Shown here piece after piece: positions 8,637 through 17,943 of a DNA stretch of 39,928 nucleotides; the stretch's first letter is position 1, and each line of letters opens with the position of its first letter. The notes under the pieces were generated by a model, which did not search any database, was not told the DNA's origin, and saw nothing but the letters and a program-made list of their open reading frames with translations. The stretch spans positions 1-39,928 of the forward strand of contig QPMI01000369.1 of the NCBI GenBank assembly GCA_004431415.1, written 5' to 3'. The translations under genes were made by a program, and so were the position numbers. This stretch comes from Cyanophora paradoxa. Lineage: Eukaryota; Glaucocystophyceae; Cyanophorales; Cyanophoraceae.

Positions 8637-11600
8637 TCAGAAGACCTTCTCCTGGATGAAGGAGCGCACGCTCTCGATGGCGCCCTGCGCAACGGAGGCG
8701 AGCAGGCCGCCCTCCCCGCCCGCCCCGCTGCCCCGCTCCGAGAAGCTCATCGAGCGCCGCAGCGTCTTCCCGCCGACGTCGCGCGCCGGCGTCGAGGGGA
8801 GGCTGCCCGTGCCCTCCGCGAGGCCGGGGGCGCGCTGGCGGAGGGCGCGGGAGGAGCTCGGGGCGGCCGGCGTCGCCGGGCCCGCCTCCAGGTCCTTCTC
8901 CAGCTGCTCGATCTGCCCCCGCGGTGAGGCAGCTGGCACCGGCGGCGGTCCGGGGCGGCCGGTGCGCACGAGGCCGTTCTTCACGACCGAGTTGGACTCG
9001 AGGAGCTCCTGGTACGTCTTCACGCTCTGCCGCAGCTGCGGGGGAATCGGCCGGGAAGCGGGAGCGGGGGCGGGGCCGGGTGCGGGGGTGGGCGGACGAG
9101 GGCGAGGGTCTCGCGGTCCTTGGCGGAGACGTCGCGCCTGCGGCCGGAGAGGAAGCTCGCCCCGTAGTCCTCGTCGAACAGCGTCTCCAGCCGCATGAAC
9201 CTGCCCCGCCCCGCCCCGCCCCGCTCGCCCCCGGCCCGGCCCGGCGCGGCCCGGCGCGGCGGGGAGCGGGGGCGGACGTCTTGCGGAGCTCTGTGATGCG
9301 GCGCTCGTAGATGTCGAGCTCGCGGCGCAGGCGGGCGCGCTCCTCGGCGAGGCGCCCGTCGGCGAGGCGCGCCTCCGACTCGACCTGCGCCCGCCGCGCC
9401 TCTGCCTGCTGCAGCGCCGCCGTCATGCTCCGCAGCTCCCCCTCCACCGCCGCCTTCGACTCCTCCAGCCGCGCCCGCTGGCCCTCGGCCTGCTCCCGCG
9501 CCGCCCGCTCCCCCTTCACGGCCGCCTGGAGCCGCGTGACGAGCGCCCGCAGCCGCTCGGGGTCGGCCTCGGCGCCCGAGGGGTCGAGGGGCACGCCCCC
9601 GGGGCGGCGGCGGCGAGGCGGTCGAGCTCGAGGCGCAGGCGGGCGGCGGCGGCGCGCTGGAGGTCGAGCTCGCGGGCGAGGTCGGCGTTGGCGCGGAGGA
9701 GGTGCTTGTAGTCGAGCAGGAGGCGCGTCTTGTCGATGCGCGCCAGCGTCGCCTGGAAGAGCTCCGCCTCCTCCGCCGACATCTCCTTCCGCCGCGCCGC
9801 CGCCGCCGCCGCCCCCGCGGGGCTCCCCGGCGAGGCGGCGGCGGCGGCGGCGGCGGCGGAGGCCGTGCGGGGTGCGACGGGGTGGAGAGGGGCGTGATGG
9901 CGCCGTCCCGCCGCAGGCTCTCCAGCAGCTCCTCCGCCGCCCTGCGACGCCCTCAGCCCCGGCGCCCGGCGCGGGCTGCGAGGCGCGGGACGGGGCGGAC
10001 CGGTCGTGGGGCCCGGGCCCGGCGTGGCCGCCGACGGAGCGGACGCCGGCGGCGGCGGCGGTGGCGCGGGTGCGGGGCGAGGCGGCCTCGGCGGGGAGGG
10101 GCCCGTAGGCGGCCCGGTAGCCCTGCACCTCGCCCCGCAGGTTCTCGATCGCCGCCTCCGCCTGTAGCAGCCGCGACGCCAGGTCCTCGTGCTTTGCCAC
10201 CCCCGCGCTCGTCCGCAGCTCGCCCAGGCCGGCCTGCAGCGCCCGCCGCTCCGCCTCCCACCCCGCCTTCTCCTGCGCCAGCGCCCGCGCCGCCTGCTCC
10301 AGCCGCCCACGCTCCTGCTCCGCCGCCTGCAGCGCCTCCCGCGCGCCCCGCAGCTCCCCCGCCGCCGCCTCGCTCTCCCGCCGCTTCGCCTGCCGCCGCC
10401 TCAGCGCGGGCACGGCGGGGCGGGGGTGGCGGGGGCGCGGGGCGGGCGGGCCTCGGAGGCGTCGAGGCGGGCGCGGAGGTCGCGGGCGTCGGCGGCGGCG
10501 TGGGCGAGGGCCGCCTCGGCCGCGGAGCGGCGGGCGGCCTCCTCCTGGGCGCGGGTGGCGAGGGCGATGCGGTCCGCCTCGAGGATCGCCGCCTGGTGCC
10601 GCTCCAGCTCCAGCGCCTCCCCCGCCCGCACCAGCTCCGTCCGCAGCGCCTCCGCCCCGTCCTGCGCCCCTGCGCCCCTCGCGCCCCGCCCCGCGCCCCC
10701 GCACGCCGCCCCGCCCGCCCCGCACCTTGAGCTCCTCCCGCAGCTCGGCCGGCCGCATCGCGGCGAGCTCCTGCGCGCGCTGCTGCGCCGCCTGCGGGAC
10801 CGTCGGCGGCGGGGAGGGCGGGGGACGGGGCCGGGCGGGCCTCGAGGTCGGCATGGATGCGGGCGGCGTCGGCGCGGGCGGCGGCGAGCTCGCCGCGCAG
10901 CCGCTCCGCCTCCACCTTCTCCGCCTTCGCCTCCGCCCGCATCCGCTCGCCCTCCTGCGCCAGCACCCGCTCCACCTGCCGCCCGCCCTCGGCCCCGCCC
11001 CGCAGGCCCGGCGCCGGCGCCGCGCACCATGCACTGCTTCTCCGCCTTCTCCCGCTTCTTCTGCTCCTCATTCAGGCGGGCCTGCAGCTCCTCGCACTCT
11101 GCGGGGCGCGCGTTCGGGGCGGGAGGAAAGGCGGGGAAGAGGAAGCGGGGCCGGGGCGCACCGCGGCGGAGGCGGGCGACGTCCTCGTGGTCGTCCTTGC
11201 GCACGATGGCCCGGATCGAGTCCAGCAGCGCCCGGTACCGCGCCTCCTCCTTCCTCTCCTTCCGCTTCGCCTTCCCCGCCCCCGACTCCTCCCCGCTCGA
11301 GCTGCTGCTGCTGCTGCTTGCGCTGCTGCTGCTGCTGCTCGGATCCGCGCGGCGCCTCCTGGCTTCCGCCGGCCGCGCGCCCCCGTTCTCGAGAAGCTCT
11401 CCGGACGAGCAACCATCAGAGGCTATGGAAGAGGAGGAGCTTGGAAGCGGGGCTGGCGCTGGCGCATGTGCTCGTCGCGGTTCGGGCGGCGAGTCTGTCC
11501 CGGCGCGGCTGCGAGCGGGGAGCCGGGGCTCGCTCGTTCCCGCCGCTTCAGCACTCCCGCTCTCCAGGAGCCGTTCGAGCTGGTCCGCCCCTATCGACCT

Positions 11601-11684
11601 GCAGGCGGCCGAGGGCAGCGCAACGGTCAGCTTGCTTCCGATCGCGGTTCGCGGGGCGAATCGCATCCGCTCTGAAGAATACAT
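8637..11684 (-). CDS. long coiled-coil protein, function unknown
   Basis: Start ATG 11684 (MYSSERMRFAPRTAIGSK). The N-terminal quarter is disordered with a poly-Ser tract and a basic patch (KAKRKERKEE), then LLDSIRAIVRKDDHEDVARL. The rest is almost entirely heptad-rich coiled coil, for example EELQARLNEEQKKREKAEK, KVEAERLRGELAAARADAAR, LEQAARALAQEKAGWEAERR and RRELDIYERRITELRK. It continues with LRQSVKTYQELLESNSVVK and ends IESVRSFIQEKVF at 8637-8639. Around ten short GC-rich introns interrupt it. A basophilic site LRRSMSFSE lies near the C-terminus. Such architecture fits a centrosomal, Golgi or cytoskeletal scaffold; I cannot choose. A further open frame at 11711-12062 (containing MAGPSEPIELPPVPP) with a good GTGAGC donor at its end may be an upstream exon, but the phase did not match an obvious acceptor. 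Confidence 0.6.
11281..11344 (-). repeat. poly-serine trinucleotide repeat in the coiled-coil gene
   Basis: CTGCTGCTG runs on the + strand read as AGC codons on the coding strand and give two stretches of about eight serines separated by one alanine, followed by an acidic GEESG. It is a coding microsatellite and may vary in length between strains. Confidence 0.7.
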
Positions 11685-12126
11685 CTCTATTCAGACTCGG
11701 CGCGGGCGGCTCACCGCATCGAGGATGCCTGGGAGCCGGCTCCTGCCAAGCTCCGGTTGCTGTCCGCTGTTCCGAGCAGGCCGCTCAGCGCAGCGTCGCC
11801 GCTGGGCGTCGTGTTGCGATTGGCCGCGCTTGCTCCGGCCGAGCTGGCGCGCGGCGGAGACGCCACTGCAGGCGGCACGGGCGGCAGCTCAATCGGCTCC
11901 GAGGGTCCAGCCATCCGCGCCGACAGCGCTTGAAGCAGCGCTGGATCTCCAAGTCTTCCGCAGCCGAGCCCAGCGTGCAGGGACCCGAAACGTCCGGAGA
12001 CTTGCGACACTTCGGTATCCCCCCTTGCTCCTTCAACCTCGTTTCCAGCGCGCCGAGCGCCACCGCACACGGTATAGCTGCCCAAGGAAGACGAGCCGAC
12101 GCGATCCGCGCGCACGCTCCAGGCCT

Positions 12127-13063
12127 ATGCCGCCGGAGCAGGAGGAGCCGGACGATGAGGACCCGGACAACTACGGGGACGAGGACGATGAGAACGAGCG
12201 GCCTGCGAACTCGACGCAGGCGATCTTCTCCTCGCAACTCCTTTATCTTTTGAGTATCCAAGTCGTCTACAGCTATTGTGCGTGAGCCGCCGCGCCCCCG
12301 TTCCTTCAGGCGTGCTCAGGCGTGTTAACCGCGTATCAGACCTCGATAGGAACGTGTGGCTCTTCCTCGTACGCGTGATGCAACTGGTGCGACGACTTCC
12401 GGCACTTCAACTTGCCCCTCTCCCCCTGCCCCGCTCGCTGGCTATCACCGCGCCGCCCTGCAAGTCGCGAACTGCCGTGTCCCCGCGCGCTACCCCGCAG
12501 CCCCCCGAGCCAGCACTCCCTCCTATGCTCTCTCCCGCCCCCTAGCGGGAGCAGCCCCGCCGGCCTCTACAGCTGGCGGCACTCTTGCTCGGCCGCGTCC
12601 CCGCGGCTGCACGGACGGCGCTGACGGGGCGGCGGCTGGGCGCAGCTGACTGTGTACAAGGGGTCGAGCGCGATGGCGCGGCAGTTCGACGCGCGGCTGG
12701 AGAGCCGGCGGGGCATGATCGCCATCGTCTTCTTCACAACCGTGCCCGTCGTGGCGACGCACCTCACCTTCCGCGGCCGCTTCGACCTCGTCCTCGACTT
12801 CTTGAATGGTGCGCCCCGCCCGGCCCCCCGCCGCGCCCCCGCCCCGGGAGCGGGCGGCGGGGTGAACGGCGGGGGCGGGGGCAGGGGAGGTCTCGTCGAC
12901 GGGGGCGGTGCTGGCGCACGACGCGCTGGTGCTCGCCTTGCAGGTCGCCTCCATCGACTCCAAGTTCGGCGCCCTCCTCGCCGCACCCGCCACCTCCACC
13001 ACCGCCGCCCCCGCCGCCCTCTCCCTGCCCCGCAACCCCCTCGCCGGCTCCATCTTCTACTAG
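12127..13063 (+). CDS. small multi-pass membrane protein, possibly TMEM17/TMEM216-like (ciliary transition zone)
   Basis: Begins at ATG 12127 with a very acidic leader (MPPEQEEPDDEDPDNYGDED) followed by NSTQAIFSSQLLYLLSIQ, and ends at TAG 13061-13063 (LPRNPLAGSIFY). The second half is clear: LAALLLGRLTVYKGSSAMAR, then RRGMIAIVFFTTVPVVATHL, then after an intron AVLAHDALVLALQVASIDSK. The order (acidic tail, hydrophobic segment, RL-x-x-Y-x-G loop, two hydrophobic segments) resembles the Transmemb_17 family of MKS-module transition-zone proteins, but identity is low and the exons at 12260-12570 are not settled. NVWLFLVRVMQL near 12350 may be another helix. Treat the family call as a hypothesis; a coding gene here is better supported. 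Confidence 0.45.
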
Positions 13064-13197
13064 CGCCCCCGCCCCGCCCCGCCCTCCGCAGCGCAGCGCA
13101 GCCTAGAGCAGGTTACGGTATATTGCAGAGGATACTATGATATGTTAAACGTTAACCCCGATCAGGTGTACTGCCCGCTGGGGGAGCTGGGGCAGCG
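13064..13197. other. short gap between convergent genes
   Basis: Only 134 bases separate the TAG of the membrane-protein gene from the stop of SUMT. It holds an AT-rich core around 13105-13160, probably serving both 3' ends. Confidence 0.4.
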
Positions 13198-14601
13198 CTA
13201 CGGGAGCACGGCGGGCGGGGCGGGGAGGGCGGTGGCGCGGGTCTGGGTGAGGGAGGGGCGGAGGGCGACGACGGCGCCGATGACGGCGATGGCGGGGGCG
13301 CCGAAGCCGGCCTCCTGCACCCGCGCCACCACGCTCCCCAGGTCCGCCACCAGCTCCTCCTGGCGCGCCCACGTGCCCCACCGGATCACCGCCACCGGCG
13401 TCTCCGCCGCGAGGCCGCCGCCGCCCGCCAGCTGCGCCACGATCTCCGCTAGGTTGTGCATCCCCATGTAAATCACCTGCGGCCCCGTCGGCGAGGCCGG
13501 CGGCGGGGCGGGGCGGGGCGAGCGGGGCGGGGCGGACGATGGTCTCGGAGCCGCGGGCGATGGCGGCCCAGTCGACGGCGCGGCGCCGCTTGTCGACCAC
13601 CTCGTGCCCCGTCACGAACGTCACCGACGAGGCCGCCTGCGCCACGCCACGCCCCGTCAGCCGGGCGGGCGGGGCGGGCCGCCGGCGGGGAGGGGGGGCG
13701 GGCCTCGCGGTGGGTAACGGGGATGCCGGCGTAGGCGGGGGCGGCGATGCCGGCGGTCACCCCGGGGACGACCTCGCACGGCACGCCGGCCTCCACCAGC
13801 ACCGCCATCTCCTCCGCGCCCCGCCCGAACACGAACGGGTCGCCCCCCTTGAGCCGCACCACCCGCCGGTGCTGCCGCGCCTTCTCCACCAGCAGCCAGT
13901 TCAGGTCCTGCTGCGGCACCGTGTGGTGGTCCCGCTGCTTCCCCACGTGCACCACCTGCTTCCTCCGTGAGCGGGGCGCGCGGGGCGGCGTGCGGGGCGG
14001 GCTGCGGCGGGGGCACCTCGGCGTCGGGGTTGGCCATGGCGAGGATGTCGGGGCTCACGAGGTGGTCAGTGAGCACGCAGTCCGCCGCCTCCAGCAGCGC
14101 CTTCCCCTTCAGCGTCATCAGGCCGGCGTCCCCGGGGCCCGCCCCCACGAGGTAGACCGTCCCGAACTCCCCGCCCTCCTCACGCTCCCCCGCGGGCGGC
14201 GCCGGCGGCGCCGGCTTGCCCTCCCCCGCGCTGTGGCTGCCGACGAACGCCGCCGAGGCCGGCGACGGCAGCTCCCGCGAGCTGTGACGCGCGGACCACG
14301 ACGGCCCTTCCAAGCCGACGAACGCCCGACGCGCGCTGATGGCGCGGCCCGATCGCCAGGAGCGAGTCGCCGGGGGGAGAATGTCTGCGCGGGGCACCTC
14401 CGGCCCCGGGACGTTCGCAGCGGCGCTCTGCGTCCGCGCGTTCGGCGCTCGTGAGCGGGGATGAAAGGTCGTCGCGGGGAGGGAGCGAACCACGGGCTTG
14501 AAATGACGACAGAAGCGCTCGGAAGACGGAGACGCGAGGGCCGGGACGCCGAGGGCGGCGGACGGGCTCGCGAGGACCGCGGCCGAGAAGAGCACCGCCA
14601 T
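13198..14601 (-). CDS. uroporphyrinogen-III C-methyltransferase (SUMT), plastid-targeted
   Basis: Transfers two methyl groups from S-adenosylmethionine to uroporphyrinogen III to make precorrin-2 on the way to siroheme, the cofactor of nitrite and sulfite reductases. The family blocks are all present: [103 protein letters not shown] and [12 protein letters not shown]. The leader [18 protein letters not shown] is a hydrophobic secretory signal followed by a Ser/Arg-rich stretch, the bipartite pattern used to reach plastids bounded by extra membranes. An in-frame ATG lies at 14643; I prefer 14601 because it sits directly before the hydrophobic core. Three introns of the local type split the core. 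It is a single-function SUMT, not a CysG fusion. It is divergent from the mTERF gene. Confidence 0.88.
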
Positions 14602-14902
14602 TGTTTCGCGTGCTCTAGCGACCGCGCTGTTGTTGTGATGCACCCCCGATCGTGTGGAGTGCTAGCTACAGCGGCGAGTGCAAGGGACGCGACGCCCTCT
14701 GTTTCGCGAGAAGCCGACGGAAAGCAAGGAACGCTTCTCCCCCCCTCCAACCGGTGGCGGTGGTTCGAACCCTCACAGGAAGGTTTCTTCTGGGACAAGC
14801 GGATTTTCGCCTGTCGACGTCTGCGAGCGATTTCGAAGGAACAGGCGGAGGATTGCCTGTCTCTTTGATCGCAGGCGGCAAGCCCCTGTCGCTCTGGCGA
14901 GA
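14602..14902. promoter_or_regulatory. probable shared upstream region of SUMT and mTERF
   Basis: About 300 bases lie between the two divergent start codons. Both proteins appear to be organelle-targeted, so a shared bidirectional promoter is plausible. I see no TATA box or other named element; the call rests on gene orientation only. Confidence 0.3.
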
Positions 14903-17140
14903 ATGCTGGCCTTCCTGTGCTCCCTGCTCTGCACGCTGGTGCAGCCATTGCAACGCGGTCCTTGTGCGCCAGGAGGCGCGGCCGCGTGCCCGCAGCGCCG
15001 CGCGCACCAGGCCGCGGCGCCGGCGACCAGGTGGGCATCGCACGCGGCTCCGCGACCCACTCGCTCACACGCCGCGCAGCTTCGTGGTCAGCGGGAGCGC
15101 GAGGTTCGAGATCCAACCGGAGCGGAGGAAGCGCGGGCGCCCGAAGAGCACGCCGCCCCTTGCGGACGCGGAGGGTTCCGGCGCGCTAGCTCCGCGGGCC
15201 TCGCCGCGGCGGCGCGGAGGCCGCGAAGCGAAGGAAAGCGGTGAGCGGGCTGCGCGCTGCACGGACGGCGGGGGGGCCGACGGGGGCGCGTCAGAGGAGG
15301 AGCCGTCGCTGTGCGCGGTGCTGGAGGAGCGGCTGGGGATGGGCGTGGAGGAGCGCGGGGCGCTGCTGGAGCAGTGGCCGGACCTCGCCGCCGCCTCCGT
15401 CCCCGAGCAGATCGCCCCCGCCCTCGCCGCCCTCCTCAAGGTCCCCGCCCCGGCCCCCGCCCCCCGCCCCCCGCCGGCCGGCCGCTGACGGGGGGCGGGC
15501 GGCAGCTGTGCGGGGAGTCGAAGGAGGCGGCGCGCGCGGCAGTGGCGGCGCTCCCTCGGTTGCTGCTCCACAGCGCCCCCGACCTCCTCGCCCGCGCCGC
15601 CCTCTTCGACGCGTCCGCCCCGCCCGCCCCCCACCCCCGCCACCGCCGTTCCGCCGCCGGCGCGCCCACGAGGGCGGGGCGGCAGGCACGGGGTAGCGCC
15701 GGAAGAGTTCCTGCGGCTGGCGGCGCGGCAGCCGCGCGTGCTCAAGACCTCCCGCTCCATCCTCGCCTCGTGCCGCCCCCGCCCGCCCGCCCCGCCCGCC
15801 GCGCCGCGGGCGCCGAGGCGGGGCAGGCGGCTGCGGGTGTTCCACGAGGCGGGGTTCCGGGAGGGGAGCTGTGCGCGATCCTTGCGAGCGTGCCGGCGCG
15901 GCTGCGGTGCACGGAGGGGAGCTGCGGGGCAAGCTCGCCGCCCTCGCCGCCGCCGGGCCTTCCAGCCCCACGAGGCCCGCCCCCGCCCCGCCCGCCCCCA
16001 CCCCGGCGCCGGGGCGCTGAGGGCGGCGGCAGCTGCGGAGCCTGCTGCTGCGTGCCCGCGCGTGCTCTCCCGCAACGCCCGCCGCGACGTCGTCCGCCCC
16101 GCCCGCCCCCCGCCCCGCCCCGCCCCCGCCCGCGCCGGGCCGAGGCGGGGGCGCAGGGGCGGGCGGTGGAGGGTGTGCGGGAGGTGGTGGAGGGGGCGGG
16201 GCGGCGCGGGAGGCGGTGCTGCGGGACCCGGCGCTGCTGACGGCGCGGGGCGGGGCGGACGCCCTCCGCGCCCGCCTCGCCCTCCTCGAGGCCCAGGGCA
16301 TCGCCCCCGACGACGCCCGCACCATCCTCCGGCCCGCCCCCGCCCCGCCCCGCCCCGCTCCGCCCGGCCGGGGCGCTTACTCGCTGCGGCAGGCGGGAGC
16401 CGGCGATCCTGCGCCTCTCGAAGGAGAACCTCTCCCGCAAGATCGACTTCCTCCACGGTGCCCGCCCCCGGCCCCGCCCCCGTCCCGTCCCACCCCCTCC
16501 CGTGCCCTTAAAGTGCGCGCAGGGCTGGGGCTGGACGACGAGGGCCTCGCGCGGCTGCTGCGGGCGGCCCCCCGCGTCCTCGTCGCCTCCCTCGACGCCC
16601 TCGAGGCCCGCCGCCGCTTCCTCCGCGCCCGCGACGCCGGCGGCCTCGGCCTCTCCCGCCCCGCCCTCCTCGCCCTCCTGCGGGGCGCCCCGACGGTGCT
16701 CCTCGCCGACGTGGAGACGAACCTGCGGCCGAAGGCGGCGTTCCTGCGGGAGATGGGGGCCTCGCGGGCGGACCTCCTGCGCTTCCCCGCCTACTTCACC
16801 CGCTCCCTCCGCGCCCGCATCCTGCCCCGCGTCCTCTACCTCCGCGTCCGCCCCCCGCCCCGCCCCGCCCCGCCCCGCCCCGCCGGCTAACGAGGGGCGG
16901 GCAGCACCGGGGCCGGCGGCTGCCGGGGCTCTCGCGCCTGTTCGGCACGACGGACGCCGTCTTCGCGCGCACCGTCGCGGGGGCGAGCGAGGAGGACTTC
17001 GCCGCCTTCGCCGCCGCCCTCGCCGCCCAGCTCGCCGCGGGCGAGGCCCGCACGCCCCCGCCCGCCCCCCCGCCCCACAGCCCGCCGAGGCCGCGAAGGC
17101 CCCAGACGCCGCGGAGGCCGCGGAGGATGCAGCCCTCTGA
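14903..17140 (+). CDS. mTERF-family organellar nucleic-acid-binding protein
   Basis: Helical-repeat protein of the mitochondrial transcription termination factor family; in algae members act on organelle transcription, splicing or translation. The start MLAFLCSLLCTLVQPLQ is a secretory-type leader, suggesting plastid import. Repeats follow: LCAVLEERLGMGVEERGALL, VAALPRLLLHSAPDLLARAA, GVAPEEFLRLAARQPRVLKT, AILRLSKENLSRKIDFL, LARLLRAAPRVLVASLDALE and LLRGAPTVLLADVETNLRPK. The diagnostic C-terminal motif is FPAYFTRSLRARILPRVLYL. The tail is Ala/Glu-rich, ending EAAEDAAL. About nine introns, several with GC donors. The exon at 15825-15980 reads in frame only if two single bases are missing, both at GAGGGGAGCTG (15861 and 15914), and a further shift seems to lie near 16205. 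This may be assembly error or gene decay; the intact flanks favour error. Confidence 0.82.
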
Positions 17141-17943
17141 ACGCCTCCCTGGGCCTAGGCCTGCCTCTCTGCAAGATCTAGGAAGAGTGTTGTGTCTTCA
17201 GCAGAGCCCGGACGCGATTCGGTGGCCGCCCGGCGACGCCCGCGAATCGGTGCCACTGGGGCCAGGCCTAGGACGGCCCAGCCTGGCAGCCTGCCTGGCC
17301 AGTGCCACCGTCCTACCCGGGGGGCGTCCCGGGGGCTTTCCAGCAAATCCGTCAGCGTTTAATTCGAGAATCATTGCAATGGACCGTACCTCAATATTTC
17401 ATGTTGCGATCGAAGGCCCTGATCATGAGGCGCGGCTGAGACTCTCGAGTCTCAGATCCATGACTCATGATTCGATGATCAGTGACTCTGGGACATGCGC
17501 ATGCCGTGCCACGATGATGAAGCCCACACTGGCACATGCACGGTCCTGTTAACTCCGTCGCACAATCATTGAATTTGCAAGGGTACTACCGTAGTACGGT
17601 AGTGCCAATGCATCAAGGACAACGCCGTGACGGCACGCGTCACGCGTTCCGAACAGCCTGAGTTCCGAAGTTCCACAGTTGCAATTGCCTGACAGTGAAC
17701 AGCCGACAGGACAATCGGTGACTCAGAGAATCAGCTAACTTCTGAGTAGTAATTCAACCAGTGACCCTGTTGCCTGTTGCCAGGCCCAGGTACTCGACGT
17801 ACTACGGTACTACAGTCGCCAATCTATGTGTTAATGCACAATATGGATCATGCGGATGCTGCTGCTGCTGGCCATGGCCTTTTTGAAGGTACAGAATCTG
17901 GAGCAGTGTCGGGATGACCATGATTGGGGGGCTCGGCTCACGA
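17141..17943. other. AT-richer intergenic region with short palindromes
   Basis: About 800 bases of clearly lower GC between two convergent genes. It contains several short inverted repeats, including ACTACCGT-AGT-ACGGTAGT at 17585-17603 and a related GTAC-rich stretch at 17790-17815, and repeated GACTC/TGACTC words around 17440-17490 and 17715. No credible coding frame. It could be an old mobile-element remnant or a non-coding transcript; nothing decides between them. Confidence 0.4.

Noticed and set aside
10189-12285. 698-codon frame on the + strand opposite the coiled-coil gene
   Set aside because: Shadow of the heptad-coding strand; only its last part, from ATG 12127, belongs to a plausible gene.
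3138-14601. Bacterial contamination or recent bacterial DNA (RsmH and SUMT are bacterial-type families)
   Set aside because: Both genes carry several spliceosomal introns and organelle-type leaders and lie among clearly eukaryotic genes.
14751-14780. GGTTCGAACCC-like word resembling a tRNA T-arm
   Set aside because: The flanking bases do not form the T-stem or an acceptor stem, and no D-arm or anticodon arm is found upstream at tRNA spacing.
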